Assembly (NCBI RefSeq): GCF_025466085.1
Contig: NZ_JANLOD010000010.1
Coordinates: forward strand, 62,001-126,000
DNA: 64,000 nucleotides
Direction of reading: 5' to 3'
DNA from: Pseudomonas sp. 14P_8.1_Bac3
GTDB lineage: Bacteria; Pseudomonadota; Gammaproteobacteria; Pseudomonadales; Pseudomonadaceae
The notes beneath the pieces were generated by a model. That model ran no database searches. It saw only the letters and a list, made by a program, of their open reading frames with translations, and was not told the DNA's origin. Positions 9,707 through 19,231 of the stretch are shown piece after piece (within the stretch, counting starts at the first letter, position 1; the number at the start of each line of letters is the position of its first letter). Position numbers and translations under genes: made by a program.

Positions 9707-11117
9707 CCTGCCGGGCAGGCATTCGCTGTTCTGGAAGCTCGCCTGTTTGCTGGTGGCGTTCTGTCTGCTGATGATCTGGCTGAGCTGGTCCTGGGGCCGC
9801 TACATGGAGGAGCGCAACCAGTTTCTCTCGGATGAGGCCCGAGCCACTCTGACGCGCTATGCCGCTGAAGCCGAACAGGCGTGGCGTCAGGACCAGGGCG
9901 CGGGTGTCGATGATTGGCTGAAGAGCATGCAGCACCGAGAAAAAGGCTGGGTGGGTGTCATCGGTGGTGATTTGCAGTCGTTGAGCAGTCTGCCGCTGAC
10001 CGAACAGGAGATCGAGCGACTGACTTTTCTCCGTGGCCTCGACTGGCCGATCCACAAGAAACGCCTGCCATGGTTGCGCGTGCCGTTTCCCGAGGACCAT
10101 TCCGCCGGAAACCTGGTCATCGAATTGCCCCAGCGGTTCATGCCCGGACGCTATCAGGTGTTCTGGCGGGTCATCACCAACGGCGTGATTCCCGGCCTGT
10201 TCACCTTATTGCTGTGCATCGGCCTGTATCGATTGCTGGTGGTGCCCCTCAACCAACTGCGCGAGCAGGCCAACGCCTGGCGCGCTGATCAACTGGGCGT
10301 ACGCCTGTCGCACCGCACGACCAATCGGTCCGATGAATTGGGCGAGCTGGGCCGGGCGTTCGACCACATGTCCGAACGCCTGCAAAGCACGGTGGCCCTG
10401 CAACAACAGCTGTTGCGCGACCTGTCCCATGAGTTGCGCACGCCCTTGAGCCGTTTGCGGGTGGCCAGCGAAGGTGAACAGAGCCTGACGCAATTGCGCG
10501 AACGCATTGGCCGAGAAGTCGACGGCATGCAGCGCTTGGTCGAAGACACGTTGCAGTTGGCCTGGCTCGACACCGAACGCTCGCCATTGCCCGACGAAGC
10601 GATCCAGATTCAGGCGATGTGGGAAATGCTCACGGAAAACGCCTGCTATGAAAGTTGTTGCCCGGCAGGGCAGTTGCAATGCGCGGTGGATTCATCCTGC
10701 TGGGTGCGCGGCAATCTCAACACCCTGGCCCAGGCGTTGGAAAATATCCTGCGTAACGCCATTCGTCACTCGCCGAAGGGCGGGGTTGTGCGTCTGGGCG
10801 GGCGCCGTGATGGCGACTTCTGGCATTTATGGCTGGAGGACGAAGGGGGCGGGGTGGCGGAAGAGGATCTGGAGCGGATCTTCTCGCCGTTCATTCGACT
10901 TGATGGTTCGCGGCCGGGGGATGGTGGGTTCGGGTTGGGGTTGAGCATCGCGAGGAACGCGGTGCAGCGGCAGGGCGGGCGGCTTTGGGCTGAGAACACC
11001 GGGACCGGGTTGCGGGTGAATATGCGATTGAAGGCCGATGATGGTGCCACCGGTGACGACGCTTTCGCGAGCAGGCTCGCTCCCACCGTGGACGTGTGCC
11101 AGCCGCAAACCGTGTGA
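9693..11117 (+). CDS. Sensor histidine kinase, PirS-like
   Basis: A 474-residue inner-membrane kinase partnered with the regulator upstream. It has a transmembrane segment at about 14-32, a periplasmic region to about 150, a second segment at about 155-180 (VIPGLFTLLLCIGLYRLL), HAMP, HisKA with DLSHELRTPLSRLR, and HATPase boxes NILRNAIRH, DEGGGV and GGFGLGLSIA. The ATG at 9693 lies inside the regulator gene; a GTG at 9684 is the alternative. The last roughly 20 codons run into a REP palindrome (AFASRLAPT is encoded by REP sequence), so the natural C-terminus was probably shorter. Confidence 0.88.
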   Translation: MKWADLPGRHSLFWKLACLLVAFCLLMIWLSWSWGRYMEERNQFLSDEARATLTRYAAEAEQAWRQDQGAGVDDWLKSMQHREKGWVGVIGGDLQSLSSLPLTEQEIERLTFLRGLDWPIHKKRLPWLRVPFPEDHSAGNLVIELPQRFMPGRYQVFWRVITNGVIPGLFTLLLCIGLYRLLVVPLNQLREQANAWRADQLGVRLSHRTTNRSDELGELGRAFDHMSERLQSTVALQQQLLRDLSHELRTPLSRLRVASEGEQSLTQLRERIGREVDGMQRLVEDTLQLAWLDTERSPLPDEAIQIQAMWEMLTENACYESCCPAGQLQCAVDSSCWVRGNLNTLAQALENILRNAIRHSPKGGVVRLGGRRDGDFWHLWLEDEGGGVAEEDLERIFSPFIRLDGSRPGDGGFGLGLSIARNAVQRQGGRLWAENTGTGLRVNMRLKADDGATGDDAFASRLAPTVDVCQPQTV

Positions 11118-11153
11118 GCCATCCAACTCCTCTGTGGAAGAGTCTGCTCGGGA
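11061..11153. repeat. REPIN overlapping the kinase 3' end
   Basis: The left arm GCTTTCGCGAGCAGGCTCGC lies inside the kinase reading frame. The right arm TGTGGAAGAGTCTGCTCGGG is a degraded inverse copy beyond the stop codon, so the element straddles the stop. Confidence 0.7.
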
Positions 11154-11294
11154 TGTAGGTGCATTAAACACCACGTTTGTTTTGCCGGAGCGTTCTGTTG
11201 TTTTTGTACGACCTTTCCTAAAGGGTATGACCGGCATTTTGAGGCTTCCTTGACCGTTTAAGCTGTGCTTTTACTCCTCGTCAAGGATTTGGGC

Positions 11295-12344
11295 ATGAAT
11301 GCATCCAGCGTTCCAGGCAGCACAGGCAACGACCGTTTCAATGAAGTGCTCTCCCTGATTCATGGTGCCAGGCAGCAGGCGATCAGGGCGGTAAATACCC
11401 AACTGATCGAGTTGTACTGGCAGGTCGGTGCTTACATCAGCCGCAAGCTGGAAAAAGCCGAGTGGGGTGATGCCGTGATCGGGCAACTGGCTGAGCATCT
11501 CGCTCAGACCCAGCCCGGATTGCGTGGTTTTACCCGACCCAATCTTTTCCGCATGCGTCAGTTTTACGAGACATACCGTGGCGACGAAAAAGTCTCACCA
11601 CTGGTGAGACAATTACCTTGGACCCATAATCTGGTCATCTTCAGCCAAAGCAAACTGCCAGAGGAGCGGGAGTTTTACTTGCGCATGGCGATTCAGGAGA
11701 AATGGTCGAAGCGCGAGCTGGAGCGCCAGTTCAAGGCGGCCCTGTTCGAGCGCAGCGTGACCCAACCTGCAAAAGCTTCGGCAGCCCTGACGCAAACTCA
11801 TCCATCCGCGCTTGATATCTTCCGCGACGCCTACATGGTCGAATTTCTCGACCTGCCCGGGGCTCATGCCGAAACCGATTTGCATCAGGGGTTGCTCGTG
11901 CGTCTCAAGGAGTTCCTGATCGAGTTGGGCCGCGACTTCTGCTTCGTCGGGTCCGAATACCCGCTGCAGGTGGGTGGGCGGGATTTTGCTCTGGACCTGT
12001 TGTTTTTTCATCGGGGGCTCAACTGCCTGGTCGCGATCGAGCTCAAGGTCGGTCGTTTCGAGCCTGAATACCTGGGCAAGCTGGATTTCTACCTCGAGGC
12101 CTTGGATCGCGATGAACGCAAATCGCACGAAAACCCCGCCATTGGCGTGTTGCTCTGCGCGAGCAAGGATGACGAAGTGGTCGAATACGCCCTGAACCGC
12201 AGCCTGTCCCCCGCGCTGATCGCCGAGTATCAAGTCCAGCTACCGGACAAACGATTGCTGCAGGCCAAGCTGCATGAGTTCTATGCCCTGGATGTGGCGC
12301 AGGAAGAAAATACTGAATCGACCGGTTATTCCCATAAGACATAA
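11295..12344 (+). CDS. PDDEXK nuclease-domain protein, YhcG/DUF1016 family
   Basis: A 349-residue protein with the DUF1016 N-terminal domain (GARQQAIRAVNTQLIELYW near residue 25; GFTRPNLFRMRQFYETY near 80-96; LPWTHNLVIFSQSK near 110-123) and a C-terminal PDDEXK nuclease fold (FALDLLFFHRGLNCLVAIELK, with the D and E-x-K of the active site). YhcG-type proteins are predicted DNA nucleases, scattered by horizontal transfer and sometimes near restriction-modification genes; their substrate is unknown. The ATG at 11295 has AAGGA upstream. It stands alone between the PirRS-like pair and cysM, where PAO1 has pirA (from memory), which suggests insertion or replacement. Confidence 0.9.
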   Translation: MNASSVPGSTGNDRFNEVLSLIHGARQQAIRAVNTQLIELYWQVGAYISRKLEKAEWGDAVIGQLAEHLAQTQPGLRGFTRPNLFRMRQFYETYRGDEKVSPLVRQLPWTHNLVIFSQSKLPEEREFYLRMAIQEKWSKRELERQFKAALFERSVTQPAKASAALTQTHPSALDIFRDAYMVEFLDLPGAHAETDLHQGLLVRLKEFLIELGRDFCFVGSEYPLQVGGRDFALDLLFFHRGLNCLVAIELKVGRFEPEYLGKLDFYLEALDRDERKSHENPAIGVLLCASKDDEVVEYALNRSLSPALIAEYQVQLPDKRLLQAKLHEFYALDVAQEENTESTGYSHKT

Positions 12345-12424
12345 GCACCACACTTTGCGTGATATGGCCTGCGTAAGTTTGCCGGTATGATAGGCGCCCC
12401 CGCAGTCTGGATTGCGAATACGCC

Positions 12425-13327
12425 ATGACCTTGCAGTACCCAACCATTGCCGATTGCGTCGGCAACACCCCGCTGGTCCGTTTGCAGCGCTTGCCTGGTG
12501 CTACCAGCAACACCCTTTTGCTCAAGCTCGAAGGGAACAACCCGGCGGGTTCGGTCAAGGACCGTCCGGCGTTGTCGATGATCACCCGCGCCGAGCTGCG
12601 CGGGCAGATCCGCGCTGGCGATACGCTGATCGAAGCAACCTCCGGCAACACCGGGATCGCCCTGGCGATGGCCGCGGCGATCAAGGGTTACAAAATGATC
12701 CTGATCATGCCGGACAACTCCAGCGCCGAACGCAAGGCCGCGATGACGGCGTATGGCGCCGAGCTGATTCTGGTCACCCAGGAAGAAGGCATGGAAGGCG
12801 CCCGCGACCTCGCCCAGCGGATGGAAGCCGAAGGCCGTGGCAAGGTGCTGGACCAGTTCGCCAACGGTGACAACCCGGAAGCGCACTACACCACCACCGG
12901 CCCGGAAATCTGGCGCCAGACCGGGGGTACCCTCACTCATTTCGTCAGCTCGATGGGCACCACCGGCACCATCATGGGTGTGTCGCGCTACTTGAAAGAG
13001 CAGAGCGACAGCGTGCAGATCATCGGCCTGCAACCGATGGAAGGCTCGGCGATCCCGGGTATCCGTCGCTGGCCCCAGGAATACCTGCCGAAGATTTACC
13101 AGGCCGATCGCGTCGATCGCATCGTCGACATGGCACAAAGCGAAGCCGAGGACGTGACCCGTCGTCTGGCGCGCGAAGAAGGCATCTTCTGCGGCGTGTC
13201 CTCGGGCGGTGCCGTGGCAGCGATGCTGCGTTTGTCCAAAGAAGTTGAAAACGCGGTGATCGTTGCGATCATCTGCGACCGTGGCGACCGTTACCTGTCG
13301 ACCGGCATTTTCGACGCGCCCAACTGA
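12425..13327 (+). CDS. cysM: Cysteine synthase B (O-acetylserine sulfhydrylase)
   Basis: CysM makes cysteine, or S-sulfocysteine with thiosulfate, from O-acetylserine using pyridoxal phosphate. The 300-residue product shows the PLP lysine K45 in [10 protein letters not shown], the [14 protein letters not shown] asparagine loop, and [10 protein letters not shown] for phosphate binding. The next gene, rlmD, begins at the last base of this stop codon, so the two are cotranscribed, as in other pseudomonads. Confidence 0.96.
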   Translation: MTLQYPTIADCVGNTPLVRLQRLPGATSNTLLLKLEGNNPAGSVKDRPALSMITRAELRGQIRAGDTLIEATSGNTGIALAMAAAIKGYKMILIMPDNSSAERKAAMTAYGAELILVTQEEGMEGARDLAQRMEAEGRGKVLDQFANGDNPEAHYTTTGPEIWRQTGGTLTHFVSSMGTTGTIMGVSRYLKEQSDSVQIIGLQPMEGSAIPGIRRWPQEYLPKIYQADRVDRIVDMAQSEAEDVTRRLAREEGIFCGVSSGGAVAAMLRLSKEVENAVIVAIICDRGDRYLSTGIFDAPN

Positions 13328-14679
13328 TGGCCAAGCATGAGAGAGGCCTGCGCTTCCAGCCCACGGGCGGCAGTAAAGCCGCGCAAATTCCGACCGGCAA
13401 AAAGCAGCGCCTGAGTATCGAGCGCCTGGCCAATGACGGTCGCGGTATCGCGTTTTTCGAAGGTCGTACCTGGTTCGTCCTCGGCGCATTGGCCGGGGAA
13501 GAGGTCGAGGCGCGGGTGCTCGGCGCCCATGGCAAAGTGGTCGAGGCGCGTACTGAGCGGGTGTTCCAGGCCAGTGAAGTGCGGCGCCCGGCCCCGTGCC
13601 CGCATGCCGGCCGCTGTGGCGGTTGCAGTGTTCAGCATCTGCCTCACGCCGAGCAGCTTGCCCTGAAACAGCGCATGCTCGCCGAGCAACTGTCCAAGGT
13701 CGCCGGCGTCGAACCCGAAGAATGGGCAGCGCCCTTGAGCGGTCCGGAATTCGCTTACCGCCGACGGGCCCGGGTGGCGGTGCGCTGGGACATGAAGGCG
13801 AAAAAACTCGACGTCGGCTTCCGTGCGGCAGGCAGCCAGGACATCGTCGCGATCAACGAATGCCCGGTGCTGGTACAGCCTTTGCAACCGATCATGACCC
13901 GCTTGCCGGAAATGTTGCGGCGTTTGAGCAAACCACAGGCGTTGGGACATGTGGAGTTGTTCAGTGGCTCGAAGCTGGCAGTGTTGCTGCGGCACATGGC
14001 GCCGTTGTCCGATGCCGACATGACGATCCTCAAGGATTTTTGCGCATTCCATAAAGCTCAACTGTGGCTGCATGGCGAAGGTGAACCGCAGCCGGTGGAA
14101 GCCGATCAGTCGTTGGGCTATCGCCTGGAGTCGTGGGATTTGAACCTGGCGTACCGGCCGGGCGATTTCATCCAGGTCAACGCAGCGGTCAACGAGGCGA
14201 TGGTGGCCCAGGCGCTGGACTGGCTGAAGCCGACAGCAGAAGACCGCGTGCTCGATCTATTCTGTGGTTTGGGCAACTTCGCCTTGCCGCTGGCCAAGGC
14301 CGTGCGCGAAGTGGTCGCGGTCGAAGGCGTGCAGGCGATGGTTGAGCGGGCAGCCGCGAACGCTGCTAGTAACAATCTGCATAACGCGACGTTTTTTCAG
14401 GCCGATTTATCCCAGCCTTTGACGGATGCCGAATGGGCGCGCGAAGGCTTTTGTGCGGTACTCTTGGACCCACCGCGTGACGGCGCTTACGAGGTGGTGC
14501 GCAAGCTCAAGACCCTGGGCGCCGAACGGTTGGTGTATGTGTCGTGCAACCCGGCAACTCTGGCGCGCGATACGGTCGAATTGATCAAGCAGGGCTACCG
14601 GTTAAAACGTGCCGGGATTCTCGATATGTTTCCTCAGACGGCACATGTCGAGGCCATGGCGTTATTTGAAGCGAGCTAG
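13327..14679 (+). CDS. rlmD: 23S rRNA (uracil-1939-C5)-methyltransferase RlmD
   Basis: RlmD methylates U1939 of 23S rRNA with S-adenosylmethionine. The 450-residue protein has an N-terminal TRAM domain (about 22-85), Fe-S cluster cysteines C91, C97 and C100 with a fourth in NECPV, the SAM motif [14 protein letters not shown], the [11 protein letters not shown] motif, and the catalytic cysteine in [13 protein letters not shown]. It overlaps cysM by one base and precedes relA, the same order as PAO1 PA0932-PA0934 (from memory). Confidence 0.96.
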   Translation: MAKHERGLRFQPTGGSKAAQIPTGKKQRLSIERLANDGRGIAFFEGRTWFVLGALAGEEVEARVLGAHGKVVEARTERVFQASEVRRPAPCPHAGRCGGCSVQHLPHAEQLALKQRMLAEQLSKVAGVEPEEWAAPLSGPEFAYRRRARVAVRWDMKAKKLDVGFRAAGSQDIVAINECPVLVQPLQPIMTRLPEMLRRLSKPQALGHVELFSGSKLAVLLRHMAPLSDADMTILKDFCAFHKAQLWLHGEGEPQPVEADQSLGYRLESWDLNLAYRPGDFIQVNAAVNEAMVAQALDWLKPTAEDRVLDLFCGLGNFALPLAKAVREVVAVEGVQAMVERAAANAASNNLHNATFFQADLSQPLTDAEWAREGFCAVLLDPPRDGAYEVVRKLKTLGAERLVYVSCNPATLARDTVELIKQGYRLKRAGILDMFPQTAHVEAMALFEAS

Positions 14680-14802
14680 GAAGGCTCGTCTGGTCCGACT
14701 GACTTGCCCGTTCAGCACTCGTCTTGGCCCCGCGAGTGCATTCGGCAACGAAGGTCAGCGATTTGACGCATTGAATCTGCGTCGTAGGGAAGGTAAAGCA
14801 AG

Positions 14803-17046
14803 ATGGTACAGGTGAGAGCACACCAGCCGATCAACACCGACGGCAGTATCAACCTCGAGGCTTGGCTCGATCATGCGGTCAGTGTCGATCTCGCACTGGA
14901 TCGCGAAGCCTTGAAGGACGCGTGCGAGTTTGCTCGTGCGTCTGAACAGCAGGCCAATGCGGCGAAAAACCTGTGGTCCGAAGGGACTTCGAGTTTCAGC
15001 ACGGGCCTTGAGATCGCCGAGATTCTCGCCGACCTCAAACTCGACCAGGATTCGCTGGTCGCCGCGGTGCTTTACCGCGGCGTGCGCGAAGGCCAGATCG
15101 AACTGCCGGCGGTGAGCCAGCGCTTCGGTCCGGTGGTTGCCAAACTCATCGACGGCGTGTTGCGCATGGCGGCGATCAGCGCCAGCCTGAGCCCCCGTCA
15201 ATCCCTGGTGCTGGGCACGCAGGGGCAGGTGGAAAACCTGCGCAAAATGCTCGTGGCCATGGTCGATGACGTGCGCGTCGCGCTGATCAAACTGGCCGAG
15301 CGCACCTGCGCGATCCGTGCGGTGAAAACCGCCGACGACGAAAAGCGCAACCGCGTTGCTCGCGAAGTCTTCGACATCTACGCGCCTCTGGCACACCGGC
15401 TCGGTATCGGCCACATCAAATGGGAGCTGGAGGACTTGTCCTTTCGCTACCTCGAGCCCGATCAGTACAAGCAGATCGCCAAGTTGCTGCATGAGCGGCG
15501 CCTCGATCGCGAGCGCTTCATCAGCGACGTGATGAGCCAGCTGAAAAATGAATTGCAAGCCACTGGCGTCGAAGCCGACATCAGCGGCCGGGCCAAACAC
15601 ATCTATTCGATCTGGCGCAAAATGCAGCGCAAGGGTCTGGAGTTCAGCCAGATCTACGACGTGCGCGCCGTTCGCGTGCTGGTGCCGGAGATGCGCGATT
15701 GCTACACCGCGCTCGGTATCGTCCACACCTTGTGGCGACACATTCCGAAAGAATTCGACGACTACATCGCCAACCCGAAAGAGAACGGCTACCGCTCGTT
15801 GCACACGGCGGTGATCGGGCCTGAAGGCAAGGTGCTGGAAGTGCAGATCCGCACCCACGCCATGCACGAAGAGGCCGAGCTCGGCGTTTGCGCGCACTGG
15901 CGCTACAAGGGCACCGACGTCAAATCCGGCTCCAACCACTACGAAGAGAAAATTTCCTGGCTGCGTCAGGTCCTCGAGTGGCACGAAGAACTCGGCGACA
16001 TTGGTGGCCTGGCCGAACAGCTGCGCGTCGATATCGAACCGGACCGGGTCTACATCTTCACCCCGGACGGCCATGCCATCGACTTGCCGAAAGGCGCGAC
16101 GCCGCTGGACTTCGCCTACCGCGTGCACACGGAAATCGGTCATAACTGCCGGGGCGCGAAGATCAACGGGCGCATCGTACCGCTCAACTACAGCCTGCAA
16201 ACCGGTGAGCAAGTCGAGATCATCACCAGCAAGCACGGCACCCCGAGCCGCGACTGGTTGAACCCGAACCTGGGCTACATCACCACGTCGCGGGCGCGGG
16301 CGAAGATCGTTCACTGGTTCAAGTTGCAGGCGCGGGATCAGAACGTTGCGGCGGGCAAGACCCTGCTCGAACGCGAACTCAGTCGCCTCGGGTTGCCGGC
16401 GGTGGACTTCGACAAGCTGGCCGACAAGGCCAACATGAAGACCGCCGAGGACATGTACGCGGCGTTGGGTGCCGGTGATTTGCGCCTGGCGCAACTGGTG
16501 AACCTGGCGCAGCAGCTGGTCGAGCCGGAGCGTGGCAACGAACAGCTGGAACTGATCCCGCGCAAGGCCACCGGCTACAAGCCGGGCAAGCGCGGCGACA
16601 TTCAGATCCAGGGCGTCGGCAACCTGATGACGCAGATGGCGGGCTGCTGCCAGCCGTTGCCGGGGGATGCGATCGTCGGCTACATCACCCAGGGCCGTGG
16701 CGTGAGCATTCACCGTCAGGACTGCGCGTCGGTGCTGCAACTGGCCGGGCGCGAGCCGGAGCGGATCATCCAGGTCAGCTGGGGCCCGGTACCGGTGCTC
16801 ACCTATCCGGTGGACATCATCATCCGCGCCTACGACCGTTCCGGTTTGCTGCGTGACGTGTCGCAAGTGCTGCTCAATGAGCGGATCAACGTGCTGGCGG
16901 TCAACACCCGCTCGAACAAGGAGGACAACACCGCGCTGATGTCCTTGACCATCGAGATTCCGGGGCTGGATGCGCTGGGGCGGTTGCTGGGGCGGATATC
17001 CCAGCTGCCGAACATCATCGAAACCCGCCGTAACCGCACGCCTTGA
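14803..17046 (+). CDS. relA: GTP pyrophosphokinase RelA
   Basis: RelA makes (p)ppGpp on stalled ribosomes during amino-acid starvation. The 747-residue protein has an inactive hydrolase domain: where SpoT has the HD/ED residues, this has VAAVLYRGVREGQ. The synthetase domain follows, with the RelA-type EFDDYIANPKENGYRSLHTA motif (acidic EXDD). Then come TGS (from about 405, RVYIFTPDGHAIDLPKGATP), a helical/zinc-finger region (GCCQPLPGDAIVGY) and a C-terminal ACT domain. The ATG at 14803 has AAGGTAAAG just upstream. Confidence 0.97.
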   Translation: MVQVRAHQPINTDGSINLEAWLDHAVSVDLALDREALKDACEFARASEQQANAAKNLWSEGTSSFSTGLEIAEILADLKLDQDSLVAAVLYRGVREGQIELPAVSQRFGPVVAKLIDGVLRMAAISASLSPRQSLVLGTQGQVENLRKMLVAMVDDVRVALIKLAERTCAIRAVKTADDEKRNRVAREVFDIYAPLAHRLGIGHIKWELEDLSFRYLEPDQYKQIAKLLHERRLDRERFISDVMSQLKNELQATGVEADISGRAKHIYSIWRKMQRKGLEFSQIYDVRAVRVLVPEMRDCYTALGIVHTLWRHIPKEFDDYIANPKENGYRSLHTAVIGPEGKVLEVQIRTHAMHEEAELGVCAHWRYKGTDVKSGSNHYEEKISWLRQVLEWHEELGDIGGLAEQLRVDIEPDRVYIFTPDGHAIDLPKGATPLDFAYRVHTEIGHNCRGAKINGRIVPLNYSLQTGEQVEIITSKHGTPSRDWLNPNLGYITTSRARAKIVHWFKLQARDQNVAAGKTLLERELSRLGLPAVDFDKLADKANMKTAEDMYAALGAGDLRLAQLVNLAQQLVEPERGNEQLELIPRKATGYKPGKRGDIQIQGVGNLMTQMAGCCQPLPGDAIVGYITQGRGVSIHRQDCASVLQLAGREPERIIQVSWGPVPVLTYPVDIIIRAYDRSGLLRDVSQVLLNERINVLAVNTRSNKEDNTALMSLTIEIPGLDALGRLLGRISQLPNIIETRRNRTP

Positions 17047-17057
17047 AGATGATCCTG

Positions 17058-17146
17058 TGTGGGAGCTGGCCTGCCAGCGATTGCATCACCTCGATTCCCC
17101 TGAAAGACCGAGGTGCCTGTATCGCTGGCAGGCCAGCTCCCACAGG
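17058..17146. repeat. REPIN, GGCCTGCCAGCGA subtype
   Basis: Arms GTGGGAGCTGGCCTGCCAGC and its inverse flank about 40 bases between relA and mazG. The core sequence differs from the other repeats in this window, indicating a separate REP family with its own RAYT. Confidence 0.88.
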
Positions 17147-17170
17147 GTTTTGTGGTGAGACAGAAAAATA

Positions 17171-18004
17171 ATGTACAGCCTTGAAGACCTGCTGCACCTG
17201 ATGAACCGCCTGCGCGACCCGCAATTCGGCTGCCCGTGGGACCTCAAGCAAACCTACGCCACCATCGTCCCGCACACCCTCGAGGAAGCCTACGAAGTCG
17301 CCGATGCCATCGAGCGCGGCGACTTCGATCATCTGCAGGGCGAGTTGGGCGATTTGCTGTTCCAGGTGGTGTATTACAGCCAGTTGGCCAGGGAAGAAGG
17401 GCGCTTCGAATTTGCCGGCGTCATCGACGGCATCACCCGCAAGTTGATCCGCCGTCATCCCCACGTCTTCCCGACCGGCGAGCTGTATGCGCCGCTGGAT
17501 GTTCCGCGTTTGAGTGAGGAGCAGGTCAAGCAGCGCTGGGAAGAGATCAAGGCCGAAGAGCGCGCGGAGCAGTCAGCAGCGCCGGAGCAACTGTCTTTGC
17601 TCGATGATGTACCCTCCGCGTTGCCGGCGTTGTCCCGTTCGGCGAAGCTGCAGAAGCGCGCAGGGCAGGTCGGTTTCGACTGGCCGGACGCCTTGCCGGT
17701 GCTGGACAAGGTCCGCGAAGAACTCGATGAGGTGCTCGAAGCCATGGCCGACAACGACCCGGCAGCGATCGCCGATGAGGTCGGTGACCTGCTGTTTTCC
17801 GTGGTCAATCTGGCGCGTCATTTGAAGGTCGATCCGGAAACCGCGTTACGCGGGGCCAACAGTAAATTCGAAAGACGCTTCCGTTTTATCGAACAGGCAT
17901 TGCGCGACACCCACCGTCCCATAGAAGATTGCACCCTCGAAGAGTTGGACGCCCTGTGGGGCGAAGCCAAACGTCAGGAAAAGAATTTGCCCAGCTGCGG
18001 TTGA
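17171..18004 (+). CDS. mazG: Nucleoside triphosphate pyrophosphohydrolase MazG
   Basis: MazG hydrolyses (d)NTPs to monophosphates and has been linked to lowering ppGpp. The 277-residue protein has two tandem MazG domains. The first contains LEEAYEVADAIERGD and ELGDLLFQVVYYSQLA (EExxE and ExxD metal-binding motifs), and the second EELDEVLEAMADND and DEVGDLLFSVVNLARHL. The position directly after relA is conserved in Gammaproteobacteria. Confidence 0.95.
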   Translation: MYSLEDLLHLMNRLRDPQFGCPWDLKQTYATIVPHTLEEAYEVADAIERGDFDHLQGELGDLLFQVVYYSQLAREEGRFEFAGVIDGITRKLIRRHPHVFPTGELYAPLDVPRLSEEQVKQRWEEIKAEERAEQSAAPEQLSLLDDVPSALPALSRSAKLQKRAGQVGFDWPDALPVLDKVREELDEVLEAMADNDPAAIADEVGDLLFSVVNLARHLKVDPETALRGANSKFERRFRFIEQALRDTHRPIEDCTLEELDALWGEAKRQEKNLPSCG

Positions 18005-18032
18005 GCAGTGGCCTAAGTGAGAAATAAGCACC

Positions 18033-18575
18033 ATGAGCATTTCCCTTCGCGACCAGTTGCTAAAGGCAGGGCTGGTCAACCAAAAGCAGGCCAAACAGGT
18101 CGGCAAAGAGAAGCAGAAACAGCAGCGTCTGGCCCACAAGGGGCAGATCGAACTCGATGACTCCCAGCAGCGTGCCGCTCAGGAAGCCATGGCCGAAAAG
18201 GTCAAGCGCGACCAGGAACTGAACCGCCAGCAGCAGGAGAAGGCCGAGGCCAAGGCCCGCGCTGCGCAGATCAAGCAACTGATTGAAGTCTCGCGCCTGC
18301 CGAAACTGACCACCGAGGACTACTACAACTTTGTAGACGACAAGAAGGTCAAGCGCCTGTCCGTCAACACGCTGATGCGTAACAAGCTCAGCAACGGTTC
18401 GCTGGCGATCGTGCACCATGCCGGTGGCTACGAAGTGATTCCGCGTGAAGCAGCCCTGAAGATCCAGGAGCGCGATCCACAGCGCATCGTGCAGCTCAAC
18501 GTGCAGACCGAAGAAGCGGCCGCCGAGGACGATCCGTACGCGGCCTATCAGATCCCCGACGATCTGATGTGGTAA
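18033..18575 (+). CDS. DUF2058 nucleoprotein-like protein (YaiL family)
   Basis: A 180-residue, highly charged protein. Residues 1-90 form a lysine/glutamine-rich likely coiled coil (LVNQKQAKQVGKEKQKQQR), and the C-terminal half is a small folded domain (LPKLTTEDYYNFVDDKKVKRL). This is the DUF2058/YaiL family, whose function is unknown. It follows mazG by 28 bases and is followed by a strong terminator, so it probably ends the relA-mazG region transcript. Confidence 0.88.
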   Translation: MSISLRDQLLKAGLVNQKQAKQVGKEKQKQQRLAHKGQIELDDSQQRAAQEAMAEKVKRDQELNRQQQEKAEAKARAAQIKQLIEVSRLPKLTTEDYYNFVDDKKVKRLSVNTLMRNKLSNGSLAIVHHAGGYEVIPREAALKIQERDPQRIVQLNVQTEEAAAEDDPYAAYQIPDDLMW

Positions 18576-18593
18576 GCCGTTAACGGTTGCAAC

Positions 18594-18630
18594 AACGACA
18601 AACCCCGCTCATGGCGGGGTTTGTCGTTTT
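18594..18630. terminator. Bidirectional intrinsic terminator
   Basis: Perfect 15-base arms AACGACAAACCCCGC and GCGGGGTTTGTCGTT with a short loop, followed by TTTT, lie between the DUF2058 gene and a convergent small gene. Confidence 0.9.
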
Positions 18631-18658
18631 CAATGCTGTAGTGACTTGTGCTTCACGC

Positions 18659-18847
18659 CTAGGCGGAACGCAATTCACGTTGCTGCTCCAGCGTTTCCAG
18701 TTCGGCTTTGTAATTGTGCGCGTCGGTCTCGGAGTGGAACATCCCGACCAGCATGTCTTGCTGGTGCACATCCCAAATACGGATACCGGCGGCTACGCCT
18801 TCATGGGACATATGTGAATCGTCGCGTTCAGTTACTTTCACAGTCAT
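18659..18847 (-). CDS. Small conserved hypothetical protein
   Basis: A 62-residue soluble, acidic protein (MTVKVTERDDSHMSHEG at the N-terminus) with a short alpha/beta-like pattern (IRIWDVHQQDMLVGMFHSE) and a charged C-terminal helix. I do not recognise the family. TTGGAGC about ten bases before the ATG supports translation. Another minus-strand frame overlaps here but lacks a ribosome-binding site. Confidence 0.7.
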   Translation of the reverse strand: MTVKVTERDDSHMSHEGVAAGIRIWDVHQQDMLVGMFHSETDAHNYKAELETLEQQRELRSA

Positions 18848-19057
18848 CTGCTAGCTCCAATTTCAGTTAGCTGCACCAAGGCATGTGCAGGACTCTGTTA
18901 TATGTTTTGGTAGCTTGCTAAGTAAACGGCTGTGTTGGGTAACGAGTCATTGCGATTTTTGCAACAATGCTGCAGGCCGCGGAATACGCGACATTCGGTC
19001 GCAGGGCAGGGAGTTGCATGACAAAAGCTTCATGTTTCATTCGATCATTTATCTCTG

Positions 19058-19154
19058 CAGGAGCGAGCATGCTCGCGAAGAACGTTCAGCCACCACAGGC
19101 ATCCAGACACCCAGCGTCATCGTTCACGACCATCGCGAGCATGCTCGCTCCTAT
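19058..19154. repeat. REPIN, AGCATGCT subtype
   Basis: Arms CAGGAGCGAGCATGCTCGCG and CGCGAGCATGCTCGCTCCTA are inverted about 50 bases apart. The AGCATGCT centre and AGGAGC flank distinguish this subtype; a related copy lies at 53499-53618. Confidence 0.8.
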
Positions 19155-19174
19155 TGTGGGGCAGGGTGTACAGA

Positions 19175-19212
19175 CAAAAAAACGCCCCGAACCAGTCGGG
19201 GCGTTTTTGTGT
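19175..19212 (-). terminator. Intrinsic terminator of fabAB
   Basis: ACGCCCCGA and TCGGGGCGT arms with A and T tracts on both sides lie about 20 bases beyond the fabB stop codon. Confidence 0.88.
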
Positions 19213-19231
19213 GCGGCAAAGCGGCGGGGTA

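Larger units (their letters stand above)
18848..19231. other. Intergenic region between the small gene and fabB
   Basis: No supported gene lies in these 384 bases. The stretch holds the likely promoter of the small gene (ATATAAC-like sequence near 18900), a REPIN at 19058-19154 and the fabB terminator at 19175-19212. Remembered PAO1 order places a synteny break here. Confidence 0.7.

Noticed and set aside
14755..16866. Long minus-strand open frame (703 codons) opposite relA
   Set aside because: Shadow of a high-GC conserved gene; translation is rich in His/Arg/Val/Asp without any family signature.
18580..18771. Minus-strand 63-codon frame overlapping the 62-codon gene at 18659-18847
   Set aside because: It runs into the terminator stem, has Cys/Arg/Thr-rich shadow composition and lacks a ribosome-binding site.
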